Assembly: GCF_040869045.1 (NCBI RefSeq)
Contig: NC_090323.1
Location: 264,000,392-264,064,391, forward strand
Source: Eurosta solidaginis
Taxonomy: Eukaryota; Arthropoda; Insecta; Diptera; Tephritidae
Length of the DNA stretch: 64,000 nucleotides
Direction of reading: 5' to 3'
Shown here: positions 55,546-64,000 of the stretch, piece after piece
Layout of the letters: every line of letters begins with the position of its first letter
Numbering within the stretch: position 1 is the first letter of the stretch
The notes under the pieces: generated by a model
The model's input: only the letters and a program-made list of their open reading frames with translations
Told to the model about the DNA's origin: nothing
The model's database searches: none
Made by a program: the position numbers and the translations under genes

Positions 55546-56141
55546 GCCGTGTTTTTTTACACGCGTACACGTTTACGTTTGCGCGTAAAAAAACTCTTAT
55601 CCTCGCTTAGATAATGCTTAGGAAACATATCTAGCGGTAGTGGTTAAATAACTAGCTACAGAACAGGGTGTACCTAAAATCAGAGACGCAAATCTCTGGT
55701 GGCCAAAATCATGGCGCAACGATACAAGGTGGCAGCATGGAACAGCTGATTATAAACTTTTTTTATTTGATTTGATACATCAACTTCCGGCGCAGTACGA
55801 TTTTCACATTTGTCCATCGAATTTACAAAAACAAAGTACATGCAATTTTTATTTATGTTTGTAGGTATGTCACCATGCTGCCACCTTGTATCATTCCGCT
55901 ATGGCCAAAATGTATAACATATAGCTGAACCAGTTGCGATGAATAATGGATACACACAATTTTTAGAGGTGAAACATAGACACATATTTCAAATAAATAA
56001 ATATATAAAAAAAATAATGCGTATTGAAATTTAGTAGGACAAATTTTATGCGCAGCAATTTCAGGTGTATTTAGAGTTTGACACTTAGCAGTCCATATAA
56101 AGTTTAAGAGTAAACGTCAATAGATGTTAAAAAAATACGGC
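55546..56141. mobile_element. TA-flanked MITE, copy 2, interrupted
   Basis: 596 bp including an inner insertion. Ends GCCGTGTTTTTTTACACGCG and TTAAAAAAATACGGC, TA at 55544-55545 and 56142-56143. The interior is the reverse complement of that in 47490-47896 (shared tgataatgcttag-type and acatatagctgaa words). Confidence 0.7.
55710..55903. mobile_element. P-like MITE, family 1, copy 1 (nested)
   Basis: 194 bp, termini CATGGCGCAACGATACAAGG and CCTTGTATCATTCCGCTATG, exact 8-bp duplication GCCAAAAT (55702-55709, 55904-55911). The uninterrupted sequence at this point can be inferred from the sister MITE at 47490-47896. The inner AAGGTGG at position 17-23 of the terminus coincides with that of the Drosophila P-element end. 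Confidence 0.85.
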
Positions 56142-56404
56142 TACTATTAGCGATTTTTCATTCGCGGCGATGCAATAACCAATAGTGAAATATAGTCCAT
56201 CACTAGCCGGTAGAGTGACAAATTTTGCTATTACGTTTTAGAACGTAAAAAAATTTCCATTTAGTGGTGATTAATTTAGATTTTTATAGCTTATTGTGGT
56301 TTGAATAAATAATACTTATTTGTTTTGTAAAGCTCTTGGGCCGTTTTGTGGTAAAGTGAATTCAATTTAAAGTTTGAACAAATCGATAAAATTGTGTGAA
56401 CAAA

Positions 56405-57058
56405 ATGTCTGACCATCATTCAAATCAAGACCTTTATACATTGGAAGCCTATTTGGTTAATAAGTCGGTACGAGAATTGGAAAATGGTAAAGAGAAAGAT
56501 CCAATTATGAAATTACGTTTGTTATGTTTGAGTCGTGGAGCCAATGGCATACTCCGTATGAGCAGAATTTTTCGAAATATCGACTATGATGGCAGCAAAG
56601 TGCTAAATGAAGAAGAATTCGACGCTGGCATACGTAAAATGGGCTTAGATTTAACCGATGACGAAATTAAGGAGATGTTTCGAAGTTTCGATGAAGATGG
56701 CAGCGGTTCCATTAATATGACTGAGTTGCTATTGAAATTGCAGCCACCAATTCCACAACGTCGTCTAGACATCATCCATCAAGCATTTGCCAAGATGGAC
56801 AAAACTGGTGATGGGGTTATAACTGTGGGTGACCTGAAAAATGTCTATTCGGTGAAGGAGTTTTCTAAATATCAGAGTGGCGAATTGAGTAAAGATGAGA
56901 TATTGACGGAATTTCTTAAAAATTTTGAAGGTGTGCATGGTAATTTGGATGGAAAGATTACCAAGGAGGAATTTGAGAACTACTACGCTACAATTAGCGC
57001 ATCGATTGATAAAGATATGTATTTTGATTTGTTGATGCGGCAAGCTTATACTTTGTAA
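56405..57058 (+). CDS. Calcyphosin-like EF-hand calcium-binding protein
   Basis: Complete 217-residue protein without interruption. ATG 56405 is chosen because it has a good fly context (aacaaaATG); the in-frame GTG at 56396 is not a start. EF-hand loops: D60-E71 ([12 protein letters not shown]) and D96-E107 ([12 protein letters not shown]), both canonical; D132-D143 ([12 protein letters not shown]) with Asp at position 12; and a longer degenerate fourth loop around E175-E189. Loop spacing, a basic amino region (about 35-55) and total length fit calcyphosin/CG10126-type cytosolic calcium sensors, probably of signalling or ciliary role; function is inferred from family only. No introns, and no A-tract or flanking duplication that would prove a retrocopy. 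ATTAAA signals follow at 57114 and 57215. A transposon stack ends 191 bases upstream. Confidence 0.88.
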   Translation: MSDHHSNQDLYTLEAYLVNKSVRELENGKEKDPIMKLRLLCLSRGANGILRMSRIFRNIDYDGSKVLNEEEFDAGIRKMGLDLTDDEIKEMFRSFDEDGSGSINMTELLLKLQPPIPQRRLDIIHQAFAKMDKTGDGVITVGDLKNVYSVKEFSKYQSGELSKDEILTEFLKNFEGVHGNLDGKITKEEFENYYATISASIDKDMYFDLLMRQAYTL

Positions 57059-57113
57059 ACTTTTTTGCTGAAGTTCCTTGCAGCTACCTGGACTGCATTC
57101 ATATTTTCGTAAT

Positions 57114-57119
57114 ATTAAA
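57114..57119 (+). terminator. Candidate polyadenylation signal of the EF-hand gene
   Basis: ATTAAA 56 bases after the stop codon; a second ATTAAA stands at 57215-57220. Which is used cannot be told. Confidence 0.35.
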
Positions 57120-57700
57120 TATTTGTCCTTATTAGTTTAGTAATTACTTTTTGTGTGTCTTATTTATGTTGTGAGAATGTTGAATTACTCGAAAATATAG
57201 ATATCTTCATCTTCATTAAAACATTTTTCTCTGAACCTGCAAAGCAAGTGGGCGAAGGGGCGTCTACTGATATGTATATGAATGTTATTCGTGCTTTGTG
57301 CAAGGATGCATCGGAGAAGGAAAACGTTTGAAAATTTTATATTTGTGAGCGCAAGTTTGTGATTCGTTATTGAGAGAATGTATCCATGAACTCCATTGCG
57401 TATCTTCTCACACTAGAGAGAGCCTTGGTTGGATATGCTCTAGCCTGCGTGGCAAGCAAATTTATTGCCCCTATTACCGTTTACAACTCAACTCTGGTTG
57501 GGTTGAAATTTCGCAATTTGGTATTACAGATTACAACTCAACCTGTCAAAAAAAATGCCGGTTGAGTTGTCTTGTCTAACAACTTTTTGTGGCATTACCG
57601 TTTACAACCTTATGTTGGTGTAGTTGTCAAAGACGTCAAAATCTTACAACTGGTTACTAGCAGTTGTCTCATACAATTTTCACAGTTGTTTTGAAAAAAT

Positions 57701-58151
57701 GTAACGTTTTAGAAGACGGTTCACCACCTAATTTTTAACAAAAATTTTCAAAGTTAGTATCAAAAGACACGTTTCGCCCTCCAATTTTAGGATCCGAAAA
57801 CAAAAATTAAAAATATCATATCATTTCGGTTCAAATTGTCATGTGGTTGTTGTATTTTGCCAGATTTTTTGTACACACTAATACAGAAAGGCGTTGGACC
57901 CACCCAGGGTTATTTTTACAAATCGCGGCCAAAGGCCGCCAACACAGAAAGATCTTCTGTGCAAAAAAACTGTGGATCGGGCCTCCTATTTCAGACCCTC
58001 TCGGGCCATTTTGTGTTTTTTTTTTAATATTTTGCGACAGAAATACAATTTTTAATTTCCGCTTTCGAATCCTAAAAACGGAGATCGAAACGCGTCTTTT
58101 GATACCACCTTTGATAAGAGTTAGATGGTGCACGGGCTCATAAAACGTTAC
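57701..58151. mobile_element. Diverged member of the GGTAAYAG TIR family, nested
   Basis: Inverted ends GTAACGTTTTA (left) and TAAAACGTTAC (right), continuing with gtatcaaaagacacgtttcg against the complement of cgaaacgcgtcttttgatac. The centre has the family block caaatcgcggccaaaggcc. Flanks gaaaaaat and cacaaaat agree at 6 of 8 positions, suggesting an 8-bp duplication. Confidence 0.6.
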
Positions 58152-58278
58152 CACAAAATAGACAAAAACAATTTAAAGCCGGTAGTTGCACATTTTTTAA
58201 TCAAACAATAATCAACAATTTTGTACACATTTATAGAAAAAACAACGTTTAAACGAAGGATTACATTGAATAACTGTT

Positions 58279-58845
58279 TTACATTATGGAGCGACATTCC
58301 GAAGTTGGACGAGGCTGGCCGCAGTTCCATTCGTCAGTCCCATTGATACTAATCACTACTCCTGGGAATCCTGTTTTAGAGTAAAATACAATTTTTGCTG
58401 TTTGGGTTTTAATCCACTTCGCACAAATATGCTCCTCAATAATATCTAAAACCTCTTTGACAACTATAGATGTTGTAGGTTGTGCCAGTCCAACACTAAA
58501 ATCATTTCCACAGCATTTTTGATAGCTACCGTCAGCAAGGAATCGGAGTGTAGCGCATAATTTTAAAATAGGAGGTACAGCCGTCCCTCGAACGCGTTTG
58601 CGGAAATGGCCCTTCATTTCGTTTAGTAAGGAGCAAAATGCTTTCTTACTTAACCAAAAATAGCTTACAAACCTGCAAAATAACTACATTAGAATTTTAT
58701 CAATTATTACTTGAACGTTTTCTTACTTGGTGCTTGGTAATTCCAAGGGATTAGAGTGATCGCGTAAATGTTTTCTTATTCGCTGCATATCAATTTTCTC
58801 ACCATTATTTTCATCATCATAAAATAAATCTATGCTAATATCCAT
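58279..58845 (-). pseudogene. PIF/Harbinger transposase, two exons, truncated
   Basis: Exon 1 (58845-58727) starts ATG and encodes MDISIDLFYDDENNGEKI and on to LELPST. A 54-base intron (58726-58673, GTAAGA...TTGCAG) follows. Exon 2 (58672-58279) gives FVSYFWLSKKAFCSLLNEM, then VPPILKLCATLRFLADGSYQ, VGLAQPTTSIVVKEV and FYSKTGFPGVVISINGT. The order matches HARBI1-type transposases up to the first catalytic Asp, here Asn (I-N-G-T for I-D-G-T). The joined frame is 170 codons; family members usually have about 350-400, so the rest of the DDE domain is lost and the protein is inactive. Confidence 0.75.
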
Positions 58846-59071
58846 TTTACTATTAATAAAAAAATCACTTGCAAATTCTTAAATTTTAGCCACAAATTGA
58901 TCAGCTGTTCATTTATCTGTCAAATCATCACTTTCTTAGCTTGGCAGCACCAATTCAACTTCAACTGAAATAAGTTGTAATTCGTAATACCAAACAGGAG
59001 TTGAGTTGTCTGAAAGTTGAGTTGTTTTAATTACAACCCAACTAAGTTGAGTTGTTTACCGTAATAGGCCC

Positions 59072-59225
59072 TTATATATGGAAATTTTGTGCAGTTTAAC
59101 ATATTTTTCCAAAAATACCTTCAATGTTATTGAATTTTCTTTAAAATTTGTTTTGCTGTGCAGGTGTTGAAATCTTATTAGGTACTTTCACAACTAAAAC
59201 TGCTGTTGGTGGGCTATAAATATTT
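59072..59225. other. Short interval between elements
   Basis: AT-rich, nothing supported. Confidence 0.35.
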
Positions 59226-59741
59226 GGTAATAGTCTAGTTGAGGGGTCGACTGCTAATACGCTACCAAAAATATTGAGAGATGTGTCAAACGACGCGTCT
59301 TGACATCAGTATTAATAATCCGAAGGCGGAAAATAAAAATTTTAACGCGTTCAAAAGATATTAACGAAAAACCGAAAAAAGACCCGCGGGCACCTCCGAA
59401 ACCGGGGGTCGGATCCATAGTATTTTTGCGCAGAACACCTTTCTGCGTTGGAGGCCTTCGGCCGCGATTATAAAAAATAACCCTGGGCTACGACATGCCA
59501 AGTCCGGGTGTGTGGTATAACCGTGGCTACCGCCACGGTGATGCACAATTTTTTTTGTGGGTACGAACACAACAACCACATGGAAATCGTCAACTTCAAC
59601 TGAAAATATCTCCGGACAGAGATAACATTTTTCTTTTCCGCCTTCGGATTATTGTTCTCGAGATTAATACGCGTCTTTTGACACCTCACTCGATATTTTT
59701 GGTAGCGTATTAGCAGTCGACCCCTCAACTAGACTATTACC
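59226..59741. mobile_element. GGTAATAG TIR element, complete copy
   Basis: 516 bp with inverted ends of at least 75 bp: GGTAATAGTCTAGTTGAGGG at 59226 and its complement ending at 59741, extending through gctaatacgctaccaaaa to the gacgcgt block. The centre carries ggccttcggccgcgat, the family core. No protein; fold-back capable. Confidence 0.75.
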
Positions 59742-59742
59742 C

Positions 59743-59990
59743 AAATATCTCCGGACATAGATAAAATGTTTCTTTTCCGCCATCGGATTATTGTTCTCGA
59801 GATTAATACGCGTCTTTTGACACCTCTCTCGATATTTTTGGTAGCGTATTAGCAGTCGACCCCTCAACTAGACTATTACCAAAATTTTATCTCCGTCCGG
59901 AGATATTTGCAGTTGTAGTTGGCGATTTTCATGTGGTTGTTGTAATGTTGGAGTACCCACAAAAAAAATTGTGAACATAAGTGTTTTGCG
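59743..59990. repeat. Rearranged half-copies of the same TIR family
   Basis: 59743-59880 repeats the right arm of the preceding element (cggattattgttctcgag through tcaactagactattacc). 59881-59990 is interior sequence in opposite orientation (tatctccgtccggagatat, catgtggttgttgta). The join forms an inverted pair, caaatatctccgg at about 59742 and ccggagatatttg at about 59898. Confidence 0.65.
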
Positions 59991-60427
59991 CGGATATAGT
60001 TTTGGTCAATACAGGTTTACAAGTATGATATGTATGAGAAGGAAACAATTCCTTTCTCTTTCTAACACACTGCCGTTTGACACTTTGGTCAGTGTGAAAC
60101 TAGTGTGGAGCTCAGTGGAACCTGCGTGGAACATACGTTTGACATTGAACGAAGTGTCAAAATTACCGGGGTTGCTGTCGTGGAATAGACGAAGGGAAAC
60201 AAAAAAAGGAGTGGAATATCAGATATGGGTTGCCGTGATGGTAAATTTTTTTTTACGAATTTAGTATGAAAATGTATTGCACCTATATGCGTCCTACAGA
60301 AAATTATACAAAAGTCTTGAATTGGGGTATCTGAGGACACGTAGTTATTGCAGCATTAAGAATAGAAACACGAGTGCTAAGTTTTTCTACCCGTTCAAAA
60401 GTTCTCCGCTAAAAACAGTTTGAAACC

Positions 60428-60610
60428 GAGGTCGACTGCAATAACCCGTCCAAAAATGTGGAAAGAGAAATGAAAAGACGCGTTTTGTCCTGTTATCTAT
60501 AGTTTATAGGCGAAAAAGTATTCTAATTATTGGAAGCGAGGCAAAAAAGTGTCTATTAATACCTCCCTCGACGGTTTTGGTCGTGTTTTAGCAATCGTCC
60601 CCGGTAATAA
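60428..60610. mobile_element. Diverged short member of the same TIR family
   Basis: gaggtcgactgcaataaccc on the left mirrors gttttagcaatcgtccccgg on the right, with gacgcgtt and gtgtctattaatacctccc inside. Strongly diverged. Confidence 0.5.
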
Positions 60611-60904
60611 AGTATCACAATTTGTTAATTAAAATTGTCCAAAATATATGGATTCTAAAGAGGGATGTAATTAAGTGCTCGTTTGAAAGTAAATAAGAAT
60701 ATTTCTTTGTAATTTTGCAATAAAAATTTTACACAGTTTTCGCTACTACACTTTTCTTGGACCTAAGAAGTACAACAGTGCCAAATAGCATCCACACAAA
60801 AAACTAACAAGAACAAGCATTTTATCAGGTGAGCGTGGCTGTGTATGTGCGCGCTGCTACATATCCTACTTGTAGACCTGTACTATGGTTTTGGTCTCCA
60901 AACA

Positions 60905-60929
60905 GGTGTATTTTTTATAAGCGCGACCG
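60905..60929. repeat. TIR-family core, left piece
   Basis: ttttataagcgcgaccgaagg matches the family core; it is separated from its continuation (61371 on) by the SINE-like insertion. Confidence 0.5.
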
Positions 60930-60941
60930 AAGGCCGCCAAC

Positions 60942-61358
60942 TACCCGAGCGGGTTAGGGGATCAGAATATACCCGCGGTAGGTATGCCTGTCGTAAGAGG
61001 CGACTAAAATACCAGATTCAAAGGGCTGTGTAGCGCAACCTTTTAGGTTGCCAGCGCAATATATAGCTTCCCCAATCCCAATTGTCAACCTCACCTATCC
61101 GCGGCGAATCCTGTTTCACTAACAGACGAGGCTCTGGCGACCCCAAGCTCCTCATGGAACTTGGTGGTAGGGAGGGAGGGAATGGCCTGAAGATTTAATG
61201 TGGCCACATAAATCGTTCCCGAGATGGTCGGGCTAACACCTTAATGGTGCTATGGTACCGGTGCGTACCGGATTTGTATCCGGCAAAGGACCATCACATC
61301 GATAACACTCCCCAAAGCCTTCGGGGAGCAACCTTATCGCTACAACAACAACAACAAC
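60942..61358 (+). repeat. SINE-like (CAA)n retroposon, copy 4
   Basis: 417 bp, 5' block gagcgggttaggggatcaga then tatacccgcggtaggtatgc; 3' end ttatcgctacaacaacaaca. Exact 12-bp duplication AAGGCCGCCAAC at 60930-60941 and 61359-61370. It interrupts a TIR-family element. Confidence 0.9.
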
Positions 61359-61370
61359 AAGGCCGCCAAC

Positions 61371-61625
61371 GAAGAAGTGGGTAGTCGACCCCTCAACTAG
61401 ACTATTACCCGCGGCCGAAGGCCGCCAATGCAGAAAGGTGTTCTGCGAAAAAATACTATGGATCCCACCCCCGTTTTCGGAGCACGCCAGGGCCATTTTT
61501 CGGTTTTTTGGAAATAACTTGAAATTTTGAATTTCCGCTCTTGGATTCGTGGTTCTGGGTTCAAACCGCGGCTTGTGACACCTCTCCTGATATTTTTGGT
61601 CGAGTTTTAGCAGTTGTGAGGTAAA
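61371..61625. repeat. TIR-family fragment
   Basis: Contains gtcgacccctcaactagact (terminus-type sequence), then gcggccgaaggccgccaatg core, aaaaatactatggatccc, and a right arm ending tttggtcgagttttagcagt. It is the continuation of the element split by the SINE-like insertion, with further rearrangement. Confidence 0.55.
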
Positions 61626-62505
61626 GTAAACAATTACCATATGTGTACAAATGTGTATACATACAAGATTTCACCATATTTAAAAGAAAAAACAGGGAGA
61701 GTAAACAACTTGAAGAAAATAAATAGTTTAAATGTTGATAAAATAACTTTCACTGTTAGGGAAAAGGGAATGTGGACCACCACCCAATCAACAAAATAGA
61801 TGTTTTATATTAGTGCTGCCACCTCTCACAAAGTGGATCCAGATCGTTCCAATGAGATTTGATCATGAGCCAGAACTCGATAACTAAATGAAACGCTCCT
61901 AATATGTAGGGTAAGTACCAAGATGTTTTTAATACCTTTGTCTGGCACTAATTAGCAAAGGAAACGATGTGAACTTTCTCTCGTTAGAAGAAAATTTCAA
62001 TTTGGTAAACTAAAAAAAGTTGAAAAATTAAAATGAAACCCCTTATTGTGAAAACCCTTATTTCATTCTGTGTTGATTTTCCGTTTCCCTAGTAGTATAC
62101 CATGGTAACCATAGTTGGGCACTGAGCACTAAATTTTCAATTCCTCAACAATTATTTTTTTTACTACCACTGAAAATTTAGTTGCGGAGCTCCATGTTCT
62201 ATTCCAACTTGGCAACGGCATCCGCCAATCATAGTGGTAGTGGAGTTACAAATTTGGTGCACTGTGCCAAACTATAGCATATACTACGTATGTCTGTGAC
62301 CAAAAATTCTATACCAAGAAGGTATAGATTCATGTTAACAATTTCTTATTGGCATGCTATTGATATATTATCGAAGGCTATCAGCGCTTTATCGAAGGCT
62401 ATCGAAAAATTATCGATTTATTATCAATAAGATATCGACATGATATGGAAAAGTAGTAGATTTCCTATCGGTGTGTTGCCAGTTTTTAATCGGTGTGCTA
62501 TGGCT
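61626..62505. other. No gene seen
   Basis: No supported coding, RNA or repeat signal, apart from tatcgaa-type words around 62360-62430. Confidence 0.4.
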
Positions 62506-62511
62506 TTTCTA

Positions 62512-62632
62512 CCCTGCAAAAACGCTCTCGTCATTCCACGTCATTGGCCTAGTCATTTTACGGTCATAGGTTATATTCATATTCTCATTTGCATGGGCGT
62601 GATTAGGTTTTGTGACCAAATTTTTTGTAGGG
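62512..62632. mobile_element. Small TA-flanked MITE
   Basis: 121 bp with ends CCCTGCAAAAA and TTTTTTGTAGGG, TA on both sides (62510-62511, 62633-62634). A related terminus is seen at 53364-53378. Confidence 0.5.
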
Positions 62633-62940
62633 TATCGACGGCTCGTCGGTTTGTTATGAAACAGATACCGATAAAACTTCAATATAAAATTGATGACACA
62701 ACTGTAATACTATTTTCACACAGACGGCTTATTGAATAATAAAGGCAGTTTTCTACATGACGCTTATTGGGCTCAATTTTCCCTACAAAATTCGAATCTA
62801 TAATTATTTCATTAGTAGCTAATCGAATGCCTAATGAAGTCAAAAGCACAATGCAACTCTGTTGGCCGCGTTACGCTCCTTAGTTTTTGGTGTGTTCAGT
62901 GCTTAAAAATGTCATTTGTCAAAGTAAATGTCATTGTCTG

Positions 62941-63123
62941 CATGGCGGAACGATACAAGGTGGCCGCATCGAACAGCTGATTATAACCTTTTTTATTTGA
63001 TTTGATACATCAACTACCGGCGCAATACGATTTTGACATTTGTCCATCGAATTTACAAGTACATGGAATTTTTTTTGTTTGTAGGTATGTCACCATGCTG
63101 CCACCTTGTATCGTTCCGCCATG
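62941..63123. mobile_element. P-like MITE, family 1, copy 2
   Basis: 183 bp, ends CATGGCGGAACGATACAAGG and its exact complement. Flanks ATTGTCTG (62933-62940) and ATTATCTG (63124-63131) agree at 7 of 8. The interior matches 55710-55903 (ttgatttgatacatcaact, tgtccatcgaatttaca). Confidence 0.85.
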
Positions 63124-63131
63124 ATTATCTG

Positions 63132-63502
63132 TCATATAACATTGTCATTTAATTCGATCGATATTTCATCCTTCATACTAATCGAGCAGTTACTTCTGTG
63201 TGAAAGCAAAAAATTTACGATTTCATTAGAAGGTGAGATGAGATCATTAAGTTTCTGTGTGAAAACAGTATAACTCACTTATAACCAACCGATAACTTGA
63301 CGATAATTTCGCTTTCTATAATAAGCCGATAATGTAATTTGTCGGTATCGATTGTTACCAATAAGAAACAGACGAAGCTTTAAGCTGGAGTCATTGGTGC
63401 CGTTTGTCGTATCGCTGTAGTCGTATCCCTAACGTAATCAGCTGTTTATCGTTACGACGGTGAACCAAAACCCAATTGGTTGGCTATGAGACGGTTACGA
63501 CC
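63132..63502. other. No gene seen
   Basis: Mixed sequence with ccgataa-type words; nothing supported. Confidence 0.4.
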
Positions 63503-63770
63503 CATGGTTCAATTATGTCCAGGTTGGCTCATCTCATCAGCTGATTTTATTAATGTCATTGCATGGTCGAAGGGATTGTCAAAAGGAGATGGCAAACTCA
63601 AAATGAAACCAACACATTGGCAACATTTTACTTACACATACAAAAACTGCTAAGTTTTATGTTTCCATTCCATACCATTCGCACCAACACCAATACACAG
63701 ATTTTGACTATTTGAACAGACATATTTTGTTGCTTTACAGATGAGCCAACCTGTATATAGTTGAACCATG
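63503..63770. mobile_element. P-like MITE, family 2, copy 2
   Basis: 268 bp, inverted relative to 21882-22149 and nearly identical to it. GTTACGACC occurs on both sides (63494-63502 and 63771-63779), consistent with an 8-bp duplication plus one base. Confidence 0.85.
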
Positions 63771-64000
63771 GTTACGACCTTAGCGGCACCAATAATCGAT
63801 TGCATTGATCTCATAAGGTTGGTCGAATCAGCTGTTAAAAGGTTACTGATACGGTTACCGATAAAGCACCAATGTCTCCAGCTTTGTCGTACGAAGCACG
63901 TTTGACCGAACTCTGAAGCACGTAGGAATCAATGTGTGCGTCTGTGTACATGTACATAACATATTTGTGTGTGTATTGTTTACAGATAAGCACTGTTGCC

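Larger units (their letters stand above)
54313..56205. mobile_element. hAT-like element with two levels of nested insertion
   Basis: 1893 bp, termini TAGTGATGGGCAATA and (complemented) TAGTGATGGACTATA, exact 8-bp duplication GCCGGTAG at 54305-54312 and 56206-56213. It contains a TA-flanked MITE (55546-56141), which contains a P-like MITE (55710-55903). No transposase is recognised. It ends 191 bases (after its duplication) before the EF-hand start codon. Confidence 0.85.
57467..59071 (-). mobile_element. PIF/Harbinger element, deleted copy
   Basis: About 1.6 kb between inverted ends CCCCTATTACCGTTTACAAC (left) and, complemented, GGGCCTATTACGGTAAACAA (right), followed inside by many aactcaac words. 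The right end is followed by TTA, but the left flank (TTATT) matches only if two extra bases are allowed, so the 3-bp duplication is not certain. It encodes the amino part of a transposase with an intron (58279-58845) and has a later MITE at 57701-58151. Confidence 0.75.

Noticed and set aside
56396..56404. Upstream in-frame GTG as start of the EF-hand gene
   Set aside because: Non-ATG start unlikely in a fly; ATG at 56405 has suitable context and fits the family.
57465..59074. TTA target duplication of the Harbinger element
   Set aside because: TTA fits on the right but the left flank needs two extra bases, so the duplication is left unassigned.

Overview
The window looks like repeat-dense nuclear DNA from a higher fly. 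It is AT-rich, has short introns with fly-type splice sites, and carries insect-type retrotransposons and DNA transposons. Several of the repeats look to me like those common in true fruit flies (Tephritidae), but that is recollection and was not checked. Nothing bacterial or viral is present as a free genome.

Host genes are few. The best is an intact 217-codon open reading frame at 56405-57058 (+) for a calcyphosin-like calcium-binding protein with four EF-hands. A likely first coding exon of a CD36/scavenger-receptor class B gene lies at 6892-7071 (-), ending in a clean splice donor. A possible upstream exon of the same gene is at 10250-10418 (-), and its splice phase fits. The rest of that gene is not seen here.

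Layout: 1-5 kb holds hAT-like elements and tRNA-derived SINEs. 5-7 kb holds two LINE pieces and the receptor exon. 7.6-14 kb holds tandem-structured interspersed repeats and cryptic simple DNA. 15.9-16.4 kb is a palindromic hAT-type MITE, 20.7-22.2 kb a possible LTR and a P-like MITE, and 25-27.7 kb LINE and RTE pieces, one of them split by a SINE-like element. 28.5-29.9 kb is a terminal-inverted-repeat element coding for an unrecognised protein. 30.7-39.4 kb has two cryptic CCGAAA-rich tracts around a nearly complete LOA/I-type retrotransposon and a decayed LINE. 42-46 kb has a SINE-like element and two inverted-repeat elements. 46.2-51.5 kb is one large hAT-like unit filled with later insertions. 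53.4-56.2 kb is a stack of nested DNA transposons ending about 190 bases before the EF-hand gene. 57.4-61.6 kb has a PIF/Harbinger element and a rearranged inverted-repeat family, and 62.5-63.8 kb has more MITEs.

Many insertions can be delimited to the base by target-site duplications: 8 bp for hAT-like and P-like elements, TTA for one element, and 12-14 bp for LINE-mobilised elements. Two cases (25.9 kb and 48.6 kb) rejoin an interrupted reading frame when the insert and one duplication copy are removed. The most notable observations are two MITE families with P-element-like ends, a SINE-like element sharing a (CAA)n tail with a LINE, and the unrecognised two-frame protein in the 28.5 kb element. 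TIR, TSD and motif calls were made by eye.
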